Shown: positions 56,454 to 64,000 of the stretch, one piece after another | Layout: every line of letters starts with the position of its first letter | Position numbering within the stretch: position 1 is the stretch's first letter | Source: Neobacillus notoginsengisoli | GTDB lineage: Bacteria > Bacillota > Bacilli > Bacillales > Cytobacillaceae | DNA length: 64,000 nt | Assembly: GCF_003515685.1 (NCBI RefSeq) | Contig: NZ_QWEG01000006.1 | Coordinates: forward strand, 62,001-126,000 | Reading direction: 5' to 3' | Program-made: the position numbers and the translations under genes | The notes under the pieces: model-generated | The model's input: only the letters and a program-made list of their open reading frames with translations | Databases searched by the model: none | Told to the model about the DNA's origin: nothing

Positions 56454-57050
56454 TCAGTTTACTTGTTTTGGTTTTGCATAAATAATATAACGGTCGGGCG
56501 CGTTGCCTACATAGCGAAACGGATAACATGTCGTGACAATCAGTTCTTCCTCATCATTTTGCAAAGTGATAATCGTCCGATCATCCGCATCCACAATTTT
56601 CGTGCCAGTGATTTCGTATACATAATCCCCTGCCGGCATCCTGACCTTCATGACATCTCCAACCTTCAGCTCGCCAAGGCGGCGAAACACAGTATCCCTG
56701 TGCCCTGAAAGGACAATTTGACCCTTTTCACCGGGATAATAGGAGCCTTCATAATGGCCAACCCCTTTTTTCAAATCATTGGGGTCAGTACCTTCCACGA
56801 TAGCCAGTTCCGATTTGATTTTGGGAATCTCAAGGAGGCCTGTAATTTCCCCAAAGTCCGGCATGAAACGCCCTTCTTGAGTTTCCGTTCTCGCATGCGC
56901 TGTATTTGGATCGGAATTGACGAGCTTCCTTGCTTCTTCGAGGGATTGGTCGCCTTTAAGTTTCGTCTCGATTAGCTGGTACCCTCCGACAGCCAGTGCA
57001 GCAGTCCCGGCAAGTATCAGGAGAAATGAAAGTAGTTTCGTAAGCTTCAA
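56454..57050 (-). CDS. Class D sortase
   Basis: Membrane-anchored transpeptidase that would fix LPxTG-type proteins to the wall. Signal anchor at residues 5-24; catalytic histidine in LSGHRDTVF, cysteine in TTCYPF, arginine in APDRYIIYA. TTCYPF and the 198-residue size fit class D, which in Bacillus acts on LPxTA/LPNTA-type proteins. The TTG at 57050 lies six bases after GAGGG; the frame extends 24 codons upstream but that stretch contains the promoter. No substrate gene lies nearby. Confidence 0.92.
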   Translation of the reverse strand: MKLTKLLSFLLILAGTAALAVGGYQLIETKLKGDQSLEEARKLVNSDPNTAHARTETQEGRFMPDFGEITGLLEIPKIKSELAIVEGTDPNDLKKGVGHYEGSYYPGEKGQIVLSGHRDTVFRRLGELKVGDVMKVRMPAGDYVYEITGTKIVDADDRTIITLQNDEEELIVTTCYPFRYVGNAPDRYIIYAKPKQVN

Positions 57051-57084
57051 GCGGTTCCCTCGCCTTCGCGGATTGTTACTTTTG

Positions 57085-57093
57085 ATTATAGCA
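57085..57093 (-). promoter_or_regulatory. Extended -10 promoter of the sortase gene
   Basis: Minus-strand TGCTATAAT about 35 bases before the preferred TTG start, with no clear -35. Its position argues against the longer reading of the gene. Confidence 0.5.
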
Positions 57094-57144
57094 AAATGAT
57101 TCTCTGGCAGCACTAACTTCAAAGTATATTAGAAACCTTTGAAT

Positions 57145-57178
57145 GAAAAAAAGCTGTCCCAATCAACTGGGACAGCTT
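57145..57178 (-). terminator. Terminator of the sdhCAB operon
   Basis: Minus-strand perfect AGCTGTCCCA/TGGGACAGCT stem with GTTGAT loop and T7, right after sdhB. Confidence 0.9.
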
Positions 57179-57184
57179 CTCTTC

Positions 57185-57988
57185 TTATACTTGGTCGCTT
57201 CCGAAGAAATTCCGGAATGACTGGAAGGTTGTATCACGGTTTAAAGCAGCGATTGAAGTTGTCAACGGGATGCCTTTCGGGCAAGACTGGACGCAGTTTT
57301 GCGAGTTTCCACAGTTTGCCAGGCCTCCCTCTCCCATAATCGCATTCAGGCGTTCCGCTTTGTTCATCTCGCCTGTTGGATGGGCGTTGAACAGGCGTAC
57401 CTGGGACAATGGCGCAGGGCCGATGAAATCGGATTTGCTGTTCACATTCGGACATGCCTCAAGGCACACGCCGCACGTCATGCATTTTGAAAGCTCATAT
57501 GCCCATTGCCGCTTTGTTTCAGGCATGCGCGGCCCGGGACCAAGGTCGTATGTCCCGTCAATCGGAATCCATGCTTTTACTTTCTTCAAGGAATCGAACA
57601 TCCTGCTTCGGTCAACCTGCAGGTCGCGTACAATCGGGAAAGTCTTCATTGGGGCAAGCCGGATTGGCTGCTCAAGCTGGTCAACGAGCGCCGTACAGGA
57701 CTGGCGCGGCTTTCCATTGATAATCATGGAGCACGCCCCGCATACTTCCTCAAGACAGTTCATTTCCCAGGTTATCGGCGTTGTTTTCTTCCCGTCAGCA
57801 TTGACAGGATTCCTGCGGATTTCCATCAAGGCAGAAATGACATTCATGTTTGGTCTGTATGGCAGGACAAACGTTTCATCGTAAGGGGCGGAATCAGGTG
57901 TGTCCTGACGCGAGATGACAAACTTGACTGTCTTTGTTTCAGCCGTTTGCCCAGCTGCAGCCTGTTCAGTCATTGTTGTTTCAGCCAT
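57185..57988 (-). CDS. sdhB: Succinate dehydrogenase iron-sulphur subunit
   Basis: Electron-transfer subunit of respiratory complex II. Cysteines for the [2Fe-2S] centre are in NCLEEVCGACSM with a later C in RQSC; those for the [4Fe-4S] and [3Fe-4S] centres are in CMTCGVCLEACP and CGNSQNCVQSCPKG. 267 residues, last gene of sdhCAB. Confidence 0.97.
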   Translation of the reverse strand: MAETTMTEQAAAGQTAETKTVKFVISRQDTPDSAPYDETFVLPYRPNMNVISALMEIRRNPVNADGKKTTPITWEMNCLEEVCGACSMIINGKPRQSCTALVDQLEQPIRLAPMKTFPIVRDLQVDRSRMFDSLKKVKAWIPIDGTYDLGPGPRMPETKRQWAYELSKCMTCGVCLEACPNVNSKSDFIGPAPLSQVRLFNAHPTGEMNKAERLNAIMGEGGLANCGNSQNCVQSCPKGIPLTTSIAALNRDTTFQSFRNFFGSDQV

Positions 57989-57994
57989 TGCTAA

Positions 57995-59752
57995 TTACTC
58001 CCCCTTCTTTTTCGAATAATCACGCTTACGCGGTTTGATCAATGAAGTATCCACTTCCTCATAATGGAACGCCGGTGCGGACTTTTGTCCAGTGAATTTT
58101 GCCATGGTTGTTTTCAGGAAATTCTCATCGTCACGTTCAGGGAAATCCGGCTTGTAATGCGCTCCCCTGCTCTCGTTTCGATTCAAAGCACCTATGGTAA
58201 TAACGCGTGCAAGCTGCAGCATGTGCTGAAGCTGGCGGGTGAATGCAGCTCCCTGGTTGCTCCAGAGGGCAGTGTCGTTAATATTGATGTTGTCATACCG
58301 CTCCAGCAACTCCTGAATCTTTTCATCGGTCTCGCGAAGCTTTCCATTATGGCGGACAACCGTTACGTTATCTGTCATCCAATCACCTAGCTCTTTGTGG
58401 AGGACATAGGCGTTCTCTGTTCCGTCCATAGACATGATATGGTTCCATTTCGCTTCTTCCTCACGAACATGGTTTTCAAACACGGAAGAATCGAGCGCAT
58501 CGGAGCTCTTTTCAAGGCCATTGATGTAGCGGACAGCGTTCGGTCCAGCCACCATACCGCCATAAACAGCGGAAAGCAGCGAGTTGGCGCCCAGGCGGTT
58601 CGCCCCATGCTGTGAGTAGTCACATTCACCTGCGGCAAACAGGCCGGGAATGTTTGTCATCTGATCATAATCAACCCATAGGCCGCCCATTGAGTAATGG
58701 ACTGCAGGGAAGATTTTCATAGGGACTTTACGAGGATCGTCGCCCATGAATTTTTCATAGATTTCAATGATTCCGCCAAGCTTAATGTCAAGCTCACGTG
58801 GATCCTTATGAGAAAGGTCAAGATAGACCATGTTTTCGCCGTTTATGCCGAGCTTTTGATTGACGCACACATCAAAGATTTCACGTGTTGCGATGTCCCT
58901 TGGCACAAGGTTTCCATAAGCAGGATATTTTTCTTCAAGGAAGTACCAAGGTTTTCCGTCCTTATAGGTCCAGATCCGGCCGCCTTCGCCACGGGCTGAT
59001 TCACTCATCAGGCGCAGCTTGTCATCTCCGGGAATTGCAGTCGGGTGAATTTGAATGAATTCCCCGTTCGCATAATATGCTCCCTGCTGGTAAACAATCG
59101 ATGCCGCGGAACCTGTATTAATAATTGAGTTTGTTGATTTTCCAAAAATGATCCCAGGGCCGCCTGTTGCCATAATGACCGCGTCCGCAGGGAACGCTTT
59201 AATCTCCATCGAAGTCAGGTTCTGTGCGGTTATCCCACGGCAAACCCCGTCTTCATCAAGGATAGCCCCGAGAAACTCCCAACCCTCGTATTTCGTGACA
59301 AGGCCGGCCACTTCAAAACGGCGGACCTGTTCATCCAACGCATAGAGAAGCTGCTGCCCGGTTGTCGCGCCGGCAAAAGCGGTACGATGGTGCTGTGTCC
59401 CTCCGAAGCGGCGGAAATCAAGCAAACCTTCAGGCGTCCTGTTGAACATAACGCCCATCCGGTCGAATAAGTGGATGATTCCAGGCGCTGCCTCACACAT
59501 TGCTTTTACAGGAGGCTGGTTCGCAAGGAAGTCACCGCCATAAACAGTATCATCAAAGTGCTCCCAAGGTGAGTCGCCTTCACCTTTTGTATTGACGGCG
59601 CCGTTTATACCGCCTTGGGCGCAGACGGAGTGGGACCGTTTAACCGGCACAAGCGAAAACAAATCGACCTGTGAACCGGCTTCAGCCGCCTTAATGGCTG
59701 CCATCAAGCCAGCCAGCCCGCCTCCGACAATAATAATCTTACCTTTAGCCAT
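57995..59752 (-). CDS. sdhA: Succinate dehydrogenase flavoprotein subunit
   Basis: Oxidises succinate to fumarate with covalently bound FAD. GGGLAGLMAAIKAAEAG binds the FAD; the flavin-linked histidine is in KRSHSVCAQGG; QFIQIHPTAI and the catalytic arginine region HGANRLGANSLL follow. ATG at 59752 eight bases after GGGAG is preferred to a GTG three codons earlier; 585 residues. Confidence 0.97.
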   Translation of the reverse strand: MAKGKIIIVGGGLAGLMAAIKAAEAGSQVDLFSLVPVKRSHSVCAQGGINGAVNTKGEGDSPWEHFDDTVYGGDFLANQPPVKAMCEAAPGIIHLFDRMGVMFNRTPEGLLDFRRFGGTQHHRTAFAGATTGQQLLYALDEQVRRFEVAGLVTKYEGWEFLGAILDEDGVCRGITAQNLTSMEIKAFPADAVIMATGGPGIIFGKSTNSIINTGSAASIVYQQGAYYANGEFIQIHPTAIPGDDKLRLMSESARGEGGRIWTYKDGKPWYFLEEKYPAYGNLVPRDIATREIFDVCVNQKLGINGENMVYLDLSHKDPRELDIKLGGIIEIYEKFMGDDPRKVPMKIFPAVHYSMGGLWVDYDQMTNIPGLFAAGECDYSQHGANRLGANSLLSAVYGGMVAGPNAVRYINGLEKSSDALDSSVFENHVREEEAKWNHIMSMDGTENAYVLHKELGDWMTDNVTVVRHNGKLRETDEKIQELLERYDNININDTALWSNQGAAFTRQLQHMLQLARVITIGALNRNESRGAHYKPDFPERDDENFLKTTMAKFTGQKSAPAFHYEEVDTSLIKPRKRDYSKKKGE

Positions 59753-59808
59753 ATGACTCACTCCCTAATGAATTCCAAATCTATCAGGTCCGACCTAATT
59801 TATCCAAG

Positions 59809-60417
59809 TTACATAAACGCTAGCAAGGCGCGAATCCCGACAAAGGAAAGGGCAAAAAAGACGCCGATTGTAAAATAGGTTGAAATTCTCTGTGAGCGCG
59901 GGGTTACTGTGATGCCCCAGCTGACAAAGAAAGACCAAAGCCCGTTCGCAAAGTGAAAAATAGTAGAAATAACCCCTGCAAAATAAAAAACTATCATGAA
60001 TGGGGAGCTTAGAATGTCTGCCATCATGTTATAATTGACAGTCGCTCCAAATGCCGCGGCAATTCTTGTTTCCCAAACATGCCAGCTGACGAAAATCAGT
60101 GTGATTATTCCGGAAATCCGCTGAAGAGTAAACATCCAATTGCGAAAATAGCTGTATCTGCCCGGATTGTTGTCTGCAGTAAAAGCGATATAAAGTCCGT
60201 AAATTGCATGGTAAAGCAAAGGCAGATAAATCACTACAGTCTCAAGAACAAGACGGAATGGAAGATTTCCCATAAATTCCGCAGTCTTATTGAATGCATC
60301 CGGCCCTCCTGTTGCAGTATAGTTCACGAGCAGGTGCTGAATGAGGAAAACCCCTACCGGGATGACCCCCAGAAGCGAATGCAGCCTGCGGTTAAAAAAT
60401 TCTCTGTTACCCGCCAT
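59809..60417 (-). CDS. sdhC: Succinate dehydrogenase cytochrome b558 subunit
   Basis: Membrane anchor of complex II that holds two haems in five helices, as in B. subtilis. Haem-ligand histidines are likely H15-H30 region, LPLLYHAIYGLY, FVSWHVWETRIA and IFHFANGLW. ATG at 60417 (MAGNREFFNRRLHSLLG) seven bases after AGGGGG gives 202 residues, the B. subtilis length. Confidence 0.95.
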   Translation of the reverse strand: MAGNREFFNRRLHSLLGVIPVGVFLIQHLLVNYTATGGPDAFNKTAEFMGNLPFRLVLETVVIYLPLLYHAIYGLYIAFTADNNPGRYSYFRNWMFTLQRISGIITLIFVSWHVWETRIAAAFGATVNYNMMADILSSPFMIVFYFAGVISTIFHFANGLWSFFVSWGITVTPRSQRISTYFTIGVFFALSFVGIRALLAFM

Positions 60418-60523
60418 ATTCATACCCCCTAGATAGTATGATGAAGGTTCCCCCATTACCCTATAAACCTATCATCATTGTGAAAAAGTTATGAATCTTT
60501 CATTACAATCCTGTGACATGTCC

Positions 60524-60552
60524 ATTTTACTCCCACAGGAGAAGAGCGTCAA
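60524..60552 (-). promoter_or_regulatory. Sigma-A promoter of sdhCAB
   Basis: Minus-strand -35 TTGACG (60547-60552), 17-base spacer, -10 TAAAAT (60524-60529), about 105 bases before sdhC. The 345-base gap between sdhC and yslB holds this and a TATAAT (60732-60737) ahead of yslB; I see no gene in it. Confidence 0.65.
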
Positions 60553-60762
60553 GGAAACGATTACATAAACAGACTATTTAAACTAAATTTTAAAAATATA
60601 CTGATATAAGATTTATTTCCTCCTCAGCCCTCCTGTCCATTTTATTAAAAAGCCAATATGCAATGTTGGAATTTACAACCAATACTAAACTTCTTACAAG
60701 GAAATGCTTTAAGCCGGCACGAAATTATGGCTATAATAGAATCATAGAAAGAGGGGAGTCTT

Positions 60763-61209
60763 TTGAACGAAAACACCGCAACTGATTTACAAGCCAACGA
60801 TACAGTCAACAAGTTCGGATATGAATTAATCAGGGAAGTCCTCTTGCCCGAACTACTTGGCAAGGACGGCCCTGAAATCCTTTATTGGGCAGGAAAACTC
60901 CTTGCCAGGAAATACCCGCTTGAAACCATTGAAGAAATCATCGCATTTTTTGCGCGGGCATCATGGGGAGAGCTTTCAGTCCGTAAACTATCAAAAAATG
61001 AAATTGAATTTGAATTGGCACCAGTTTTGCTAGCTTCCAGGGTTACGTCCAAGGCGGAGACCTATTTCCAGCTTGAAGCAGGGTTTCTGGCCCAGCAAAT
61101 TGAGCAGCAAAAAGGAGTAACGGCGGAAGCATTCGAACATCCAGTCAAACGATCACAACTGGCCTCCTTTACTGTAAAATGGGACAGCAAGGATCCGGTA
61201 AACGCTTAA
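60763..61209 (+). CDS. yslB: YslB family protein (DUF2507)
   Basis: 148-residue soluble protein of the YslB family, whose fold is like that of the heme-NO-binding/V4R group; its function is unknown. Recognised from the start NKFGYELIREVLLPELLGKD and position between sdhC and lysC. TTG start seven bases after GAGGGGAG. Plus strand, against its neighbours, as in B. subtilis. Confidence 0.9.
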   Translation: MNENTATDLQANDTVNKFGYELIREVLLPELLGKDGPEILYWAGKLLARKYPLETIEEIIAFFARASWGELSVRKLSKNEIEFELAPVLLASRVTSKAETYFQLEAGFLAQQIEQQKGVTAEAFEHPVKRSQLASFTVKWDSKDPVNA

Positions 61210-61256
61210 AGAAAAAGCCCCCCTATCAATAAAAGATGAAGGGGGGCTTTTTCTTT
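61209..61256. terminator. Bidirectional terminator between yslB and lysC
   Basis: AAGAAAAAGCCCCCC/GGGGGGCTTTTTCTT inverted repeat between convergent genes; the right arm reaches into the lysC stop. Confidence 0.88.
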
Positions 61257-62490
61257 ATGCATTTGGTTGAACTTGAGTGCCGGAAAGAGCAAAGGTATCA
61301 TGCAGCGCCTCAACCGCCTCAACCATTTGAGAGTCATCAATCACAACTGACACCTTGATTTCCGAGGTGCTAACCATCTTCACCTGAATGCCACTGTCGG
61401 CGAGCACGCTGAACATCTGGGCGGCGACCCCTGGATTGGACACCATTCCAGATCCGACAATCGATACTTTCGAAAGGCCTGACTCAGTCTCGATTTTTTC
61501 ATAGCCAATCCGCTTCCTGCATTCTTCTAGTACCTTTATTGTCTTTTCAAGGTCTTCTGTTTTAATCGAAAATGACAGATTCGCACTTCCATCCCCGATT
61601 ACATTCTGAATAATAATATCGACGTTTATACTGTTTTTCGCCAGGGCCGCAAAAATAGATGGAAGCCCGTTTAACGATTCGGCCAGGCCAAGCACTGACA
61701 CCCTTGTAATTCTATCTTCAAAAGCAACTCCCCTGACGATCAGGTTTTCTTCCATTGAACTTTCCTCCCCAATGATTGTTCCTTCGATCCTTTCTATGCT
61801 AGAACGTACAACGAGCGGAACCGAATAGTTTTTTGCAAATTCCACAGCTCTCGGGTGAAGGACGCCAGCCCCGAGGTTTGCTAACTCAAGCATTTCATCA
61901 TACGAAATGGACCCTAGCTTCCTGGCATCTTTTACGATGCGGGGATCTGTTGTAAAAACACCTGTGACGTCCGTAAATATGTCACAACGGCTCGCTTTGA
62001 GTGCAGATGCAAGAGCAACCGCTGTTGTATCGGATCCTCCTCTGCCAAGAGTCGTAATTCCGCCTTGTTCTGTTATTCCCTGGAAACCCGCGACAACTGC
62101 CACCTTCCCCTCATCTAAAACACGCTTGACAGCCTCCGGGTTTATGCCGGTAATCCTCGCATTCCCATGGATCGCCTCCGTTTTAATACCCGCCTGCCAG
62201 CCTGTGAATGAAACAGCTGACTGTCCCAAGGCTTCGAGCGCCATTGCCAGAAGTGATATCGTCACTTGCTCGCCGGTTGCGAGCAGCATGTCCATTTCGC
62301 GTCCGGATGGGGCGGTATGGATTTCTTTTGCAAGGGAAACGAGGGAGTCGGTTGTTTTTCCCATTGCCGAGACAACCACCACAACACTGTTCCCCTTTTT
62401 TCGTTCTTCAAGTACCCTGCTTGCGACGTTTTTGATTCGTTCGGGATTACCAACTGATGTTCCGCCAAATTTCTGGACGATGATTGCCAA
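61255..62490 (-). CDS. lysC: Lysine-sensitive aspartokinase (aspartate kinase II)
   Basis: Phosphorylates aspartate, first step to lysine, threonine, methionine and diaminopimelate. IIVQKFGGTSVGNPERI starts the kinase domain, with TTLGRGGSDTTAVALA as substrate site. Two ACT domains fill the last 150 residues. In B. subtilis an internal start makes a separate beta subunit; a similar start could exist here but is not proved. The TTG at 62490 six bases after GAAGGG gives 411 residues. Controlled by the lysine riboswitch. Confidence 0.95.
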   Translation of the reverse strand: MAIIVQKFGGTSVGNPERIKNVASRVLEERKKGNSVVVVVSAMGKTTDSLVSLAKEIHTAPSGREMDMLLATGEQVTISLLAMALEALGQSAVSFTGWQAGIKTEAIHGNARITGINPEAVKRVLDEGKVAVVAGFQGITEQGGITTLGRGGSDTTAVALASALKASRCDIFTDVTGVFTTDPRIVKDARKLGSISYDEMLELANLGAGVLHPRAVEFAKNYSVPLVVRSSIERIEGTIIGEESSMEENLIVRGVAFEDRITRVSVLGLAESLNGLPSIFAALAKNSINVDIIIQNVIGDGSANLSFSIKTEDLEKTIKVLEECRKRIGYEKIETESGLSKVSIVGSGMVSNPGVAAQMFSVLADSGIQVKMVSTSEIKVSVVIDDSQMVEAVEALHDTFALSGTQVQPNA

Positions 62491-62539
62491 TGCTTTCCCT
62501 TCTCTCTCCATCAAAATTCTTTTAGTTATCTCCACAATT

Positions 62540-62790
62540 AAAAAAGGGCAATGAGAGTAATCTCATTGCCCGGATACGCGAATAATCGACGCATCTATGT
62601 GAGATAGCTCTCCAGGGCAATGTACCCTGACAATCCTGCATTTATTCAATACAGAACCAGCAAGCGGATGGAATGGACCATTCACTGCTTCGGCGGTATC
62701 CCCTTTCAAAATCCATCATGGAATCCATTCTTCTCCGGATTTTTACTCATGAAGCCCGCACCTCTACCTTCACTTTAGAATTTAAAGTGA
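62540..62790 (-). ncRNA. Lysine riboswitch (L box) with terminator
   Basis: Minus-strand leader with the L-box core: AGGUAGAGGUGCGG near 62757-62771, AAAGGGGAUACCGCCGAAG, GCUUGCUGGUUCUGUAUUG and GGAGAGCUAUCU. The expression platform ends in a perfect terminator GGGCAAUGAGA/UCUCAUUGCCC (62546-62571) with U6. Lysine binding is expected to favour termination and so lower lysC expression. Confidence 0.95.
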
Positions 62791-62810
62791 TAGTATATGA
62801 AATTTTCACC

Positions 62811-62840
62811 ATTATAACACAGAAAATTTTAAAGAGGCAA
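62811..62840 (-). promoter_or_regulatory. Promoter of the lysC riboswitch transcript
   Basis: Minus-strand -35 TTGCCT (62835-62840), 18-base spacer, -10 TATAAT (62811-62816) with TGT extension, immediately after the uvrC stop. Confidence 0.6.
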
Positions 62841-62841
62841 T

Positions 62842-64000
62842 CTAATCGGCCAATTTTTTCAAAAGCTCCTCTGCGACAGGGGCTGGGATGCCGATGGCCG
62901 TAAATTCTTCCTTGCTTGCCTCTTTCATCTTTTTTACTGATCCAAAGTTCTTCAAAAGGAGTTTCTTCCGCTTTTCCCCGATACCCGGTATGGAATCCAG
63001 GATGGACTGGAACGCGCTTTTGCCACGGAGCTGCCTGTGGAACGTAATCGCAAAGCGATGGACTTCATCCTGAATCCGCTGAAGCAAGTAAAACTCCTGG
63101 CTGTTTCGGGGCAGGGGGACAATCTCAAGCGGATTTCCATATAATAGCTGCGAGGTATTATGTTTCTCGTCTTTCACAAGGCCTGCAAGAGGGATATCGA
63201 GGCCCAGCTCATTTTCGAGAACATCCCTGACTGCTTCAACATGCCCTTTTCCACCATCAATGAGAATCATATCTGGAAGCGGAAGACCCTCTTTCAAGGC
63301 TCTTATGTACCTTCTTCTCGTAACTTCCCTCATCGACTCATAATCGTCCGGGCCCTTGACCGTTTTAATTTTATATTTACGGTATTCCTTTTTATACGGT
63401 TTCCCGTCCATAAAAACGACCATGGCCGAGACAGGGTCCGTTCCCTGGATGTTCGAGTTGTCAAATGCTTCAATCCGGTTTGGCGTATGGATGCCAAGCA
63501 GCACGCCCAGGTTTTCAACAGCTTTAATTGTCCGGTTCTCATCCCGTTCAATCAGCGAAAACTTTTCATTTAAGGCGATCTTCGCATTCTTCACTGCCAG
63601 CCTGACAAGATCCTTCTTCTGACCCCGTTGAGGCTGTAAAACCTTCACATCAAGGAGCTGCTCAGCCATCTGGCAATCAACGCTGTTCTGGATTAGAACC
63701 TCTTTCGGTTTAAAGTGGTTCGTCTGTGAATAAAACTGGCCGAGAAACGTGAGCATTTCCTCATCAGGTTCACCGTAAATCGGAAACAGAGAAACGTCCC
63801 TTTCAATCAGCTTTCCCTGGCGGACAAAAAACACCTGGACGCACATCCAGCCCTTATCAACGGCATAGCCGAACACATCACGGTCAGTAAAGTCGGTCGT
63901 CGTTATTTTTTGCTTTTCCATCGTCGCTTCAATGTGGGCAATTTTGTCCCTGAATTCCTTTGCCCTTTCAAAATCAAGCTGCTCGGCTGCTTCCGTCATT
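62842..64000 (-). CDS. uvrC: Excinuclease ABC subunit C (carboxy-terminal part)
   Basis: Endonuclease that makes both cuts in nucleotide excision repair. The window edge removes the amino-terminal GIY-YIG domain. What remains begins in the UVR motif ([22 protein letters not shown] in part), then the RNase H-like 5' nuclease domain ([31 protein letters not shown] in segments) and the final helix-hairpin-helix pair ([21 protein letters not shown]). About 385 of roughly 590 residues are present. Confidence 0.96.
   Translation of the reverse strand, partial: MTEAAEQLDFERAKEFRDKIAHIEATMEKQKITTTDFTDRDVFGYAVDKGWMCVQVFFVRQGKLIERDVSLFPIYGEPDEEMLTFLGQFYSQTNHFKPKEVLIQNSVDCQMAEQLLDVKVLQPQRGQKKDLVRLAVKNAKIALNEKFSLIERDENRTIKAVENLGVLLGIHTPNRIEAFDNSNIQGTDPVSAMVVFMDGKPYKKEYRKYKIKTVKGPDDYESMREVTRRRYIRALKEGLPLPDMILIDGGKGHVEAVRDVLENELGLDIPLAGLVKDEKHNTSQLLYGNPLEIVPLPRNSQEFYLLQRIQDEVHRFAITFHRQLRGKSAFQSILDSIPGIGEKRKKLLLKNFGSVKKMKEASKEEFTAIGIPAPVAEELLKKLAD

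Noticed and set aside
57051-57122. Longer amino terminus for the sortase
   Set aside because: The stretch contains an extended -10 promoter and lacks a ribosome site, while the inner TTG has one.

Overview
This window is chromosomal DNA from an endospore-forming member of the Bacillaceae (Firmicutes). The evidence is the sporulation and germination genes (spoIVFA, spoIVFB, spoIIB, spoVID, ysxE, gerM, gerE), strong GGAGG-type ribosome binding sites with frequent TTG and GTG starts, a valine T-box, a lysine riboswitch, and a gene order that follows the Bacillus subtilis uvrC-to-rplU segment almost gene for gene. It is not B. subtilis. It carries an RNase E/G gene next to rplU and a complete type IV pilus locus where B. 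subtilis has only comC. The ilv-leu block that B. subtilis has between ysoA and ysnB is missing.

Nearly all genes are on the minus strand, so transcription runs from high to low coordinates. Read that way, the layout is: uvrC (cut by the window edge); lysC behind a lysine riboswitch; sdhCAB; a class D sortase; ysmA, gerE, ysmB, racE, gerM, rph, rdgB, ysnB; tRNA-Arg; ysoA, tig, clpX, lonB, lonA, ysxC; the haem block hemA-hemX-hemC-hemD-hemB-hemL; spoVID, ysxE; valS behind a T-box; folC; a membrane diguanylate cyclase; an inserted type IV pilus region; spoIIB, maf, radC; the cell-shape and division block mreBCD-minCD; spoIVFA-spoIVFB; rng; and the promoter and leader of the L21 operon at the left edge. 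Five protein genes run on the plus strand: yslB, a LiaI-like membrane protein, a DoxX protein, a 63-residue membrane protein, and a three-gene minor pilin operon (counted as one block).

The pilus region (about 10.6-24.7 kb) is the most distinctive part. Minus-strand genes give an acidic membrane protein, a VanW-like wall protein, PilB, PilT, PilC, the major pilin, the prepilin peptidase, PilM, PilN and PilO, closed by a strong terminator. A divergent AT-rich operon supplies three prepilin-like proteins, the last with a carboxy-terminal region that looks like a beta-helix. Next to it lies a GAF-GGDEF protein, and PilB begins with two MshEN-type repeats of the kind that can bind c-di-GMP, so the locus may be a self-contained c-di-GMP-controlled pilus.

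Other notable items are a six-copy family of modular intergenic repeats bounded by GTTGATT/AATCAAC, one copy lying inside the valS leader; a clpX gene broken by one extra A in a poly-A run; and an orphan sequence resembling the right end (omega-RNA region) of an IS200/IS605-type element beside tRNA-Arg.
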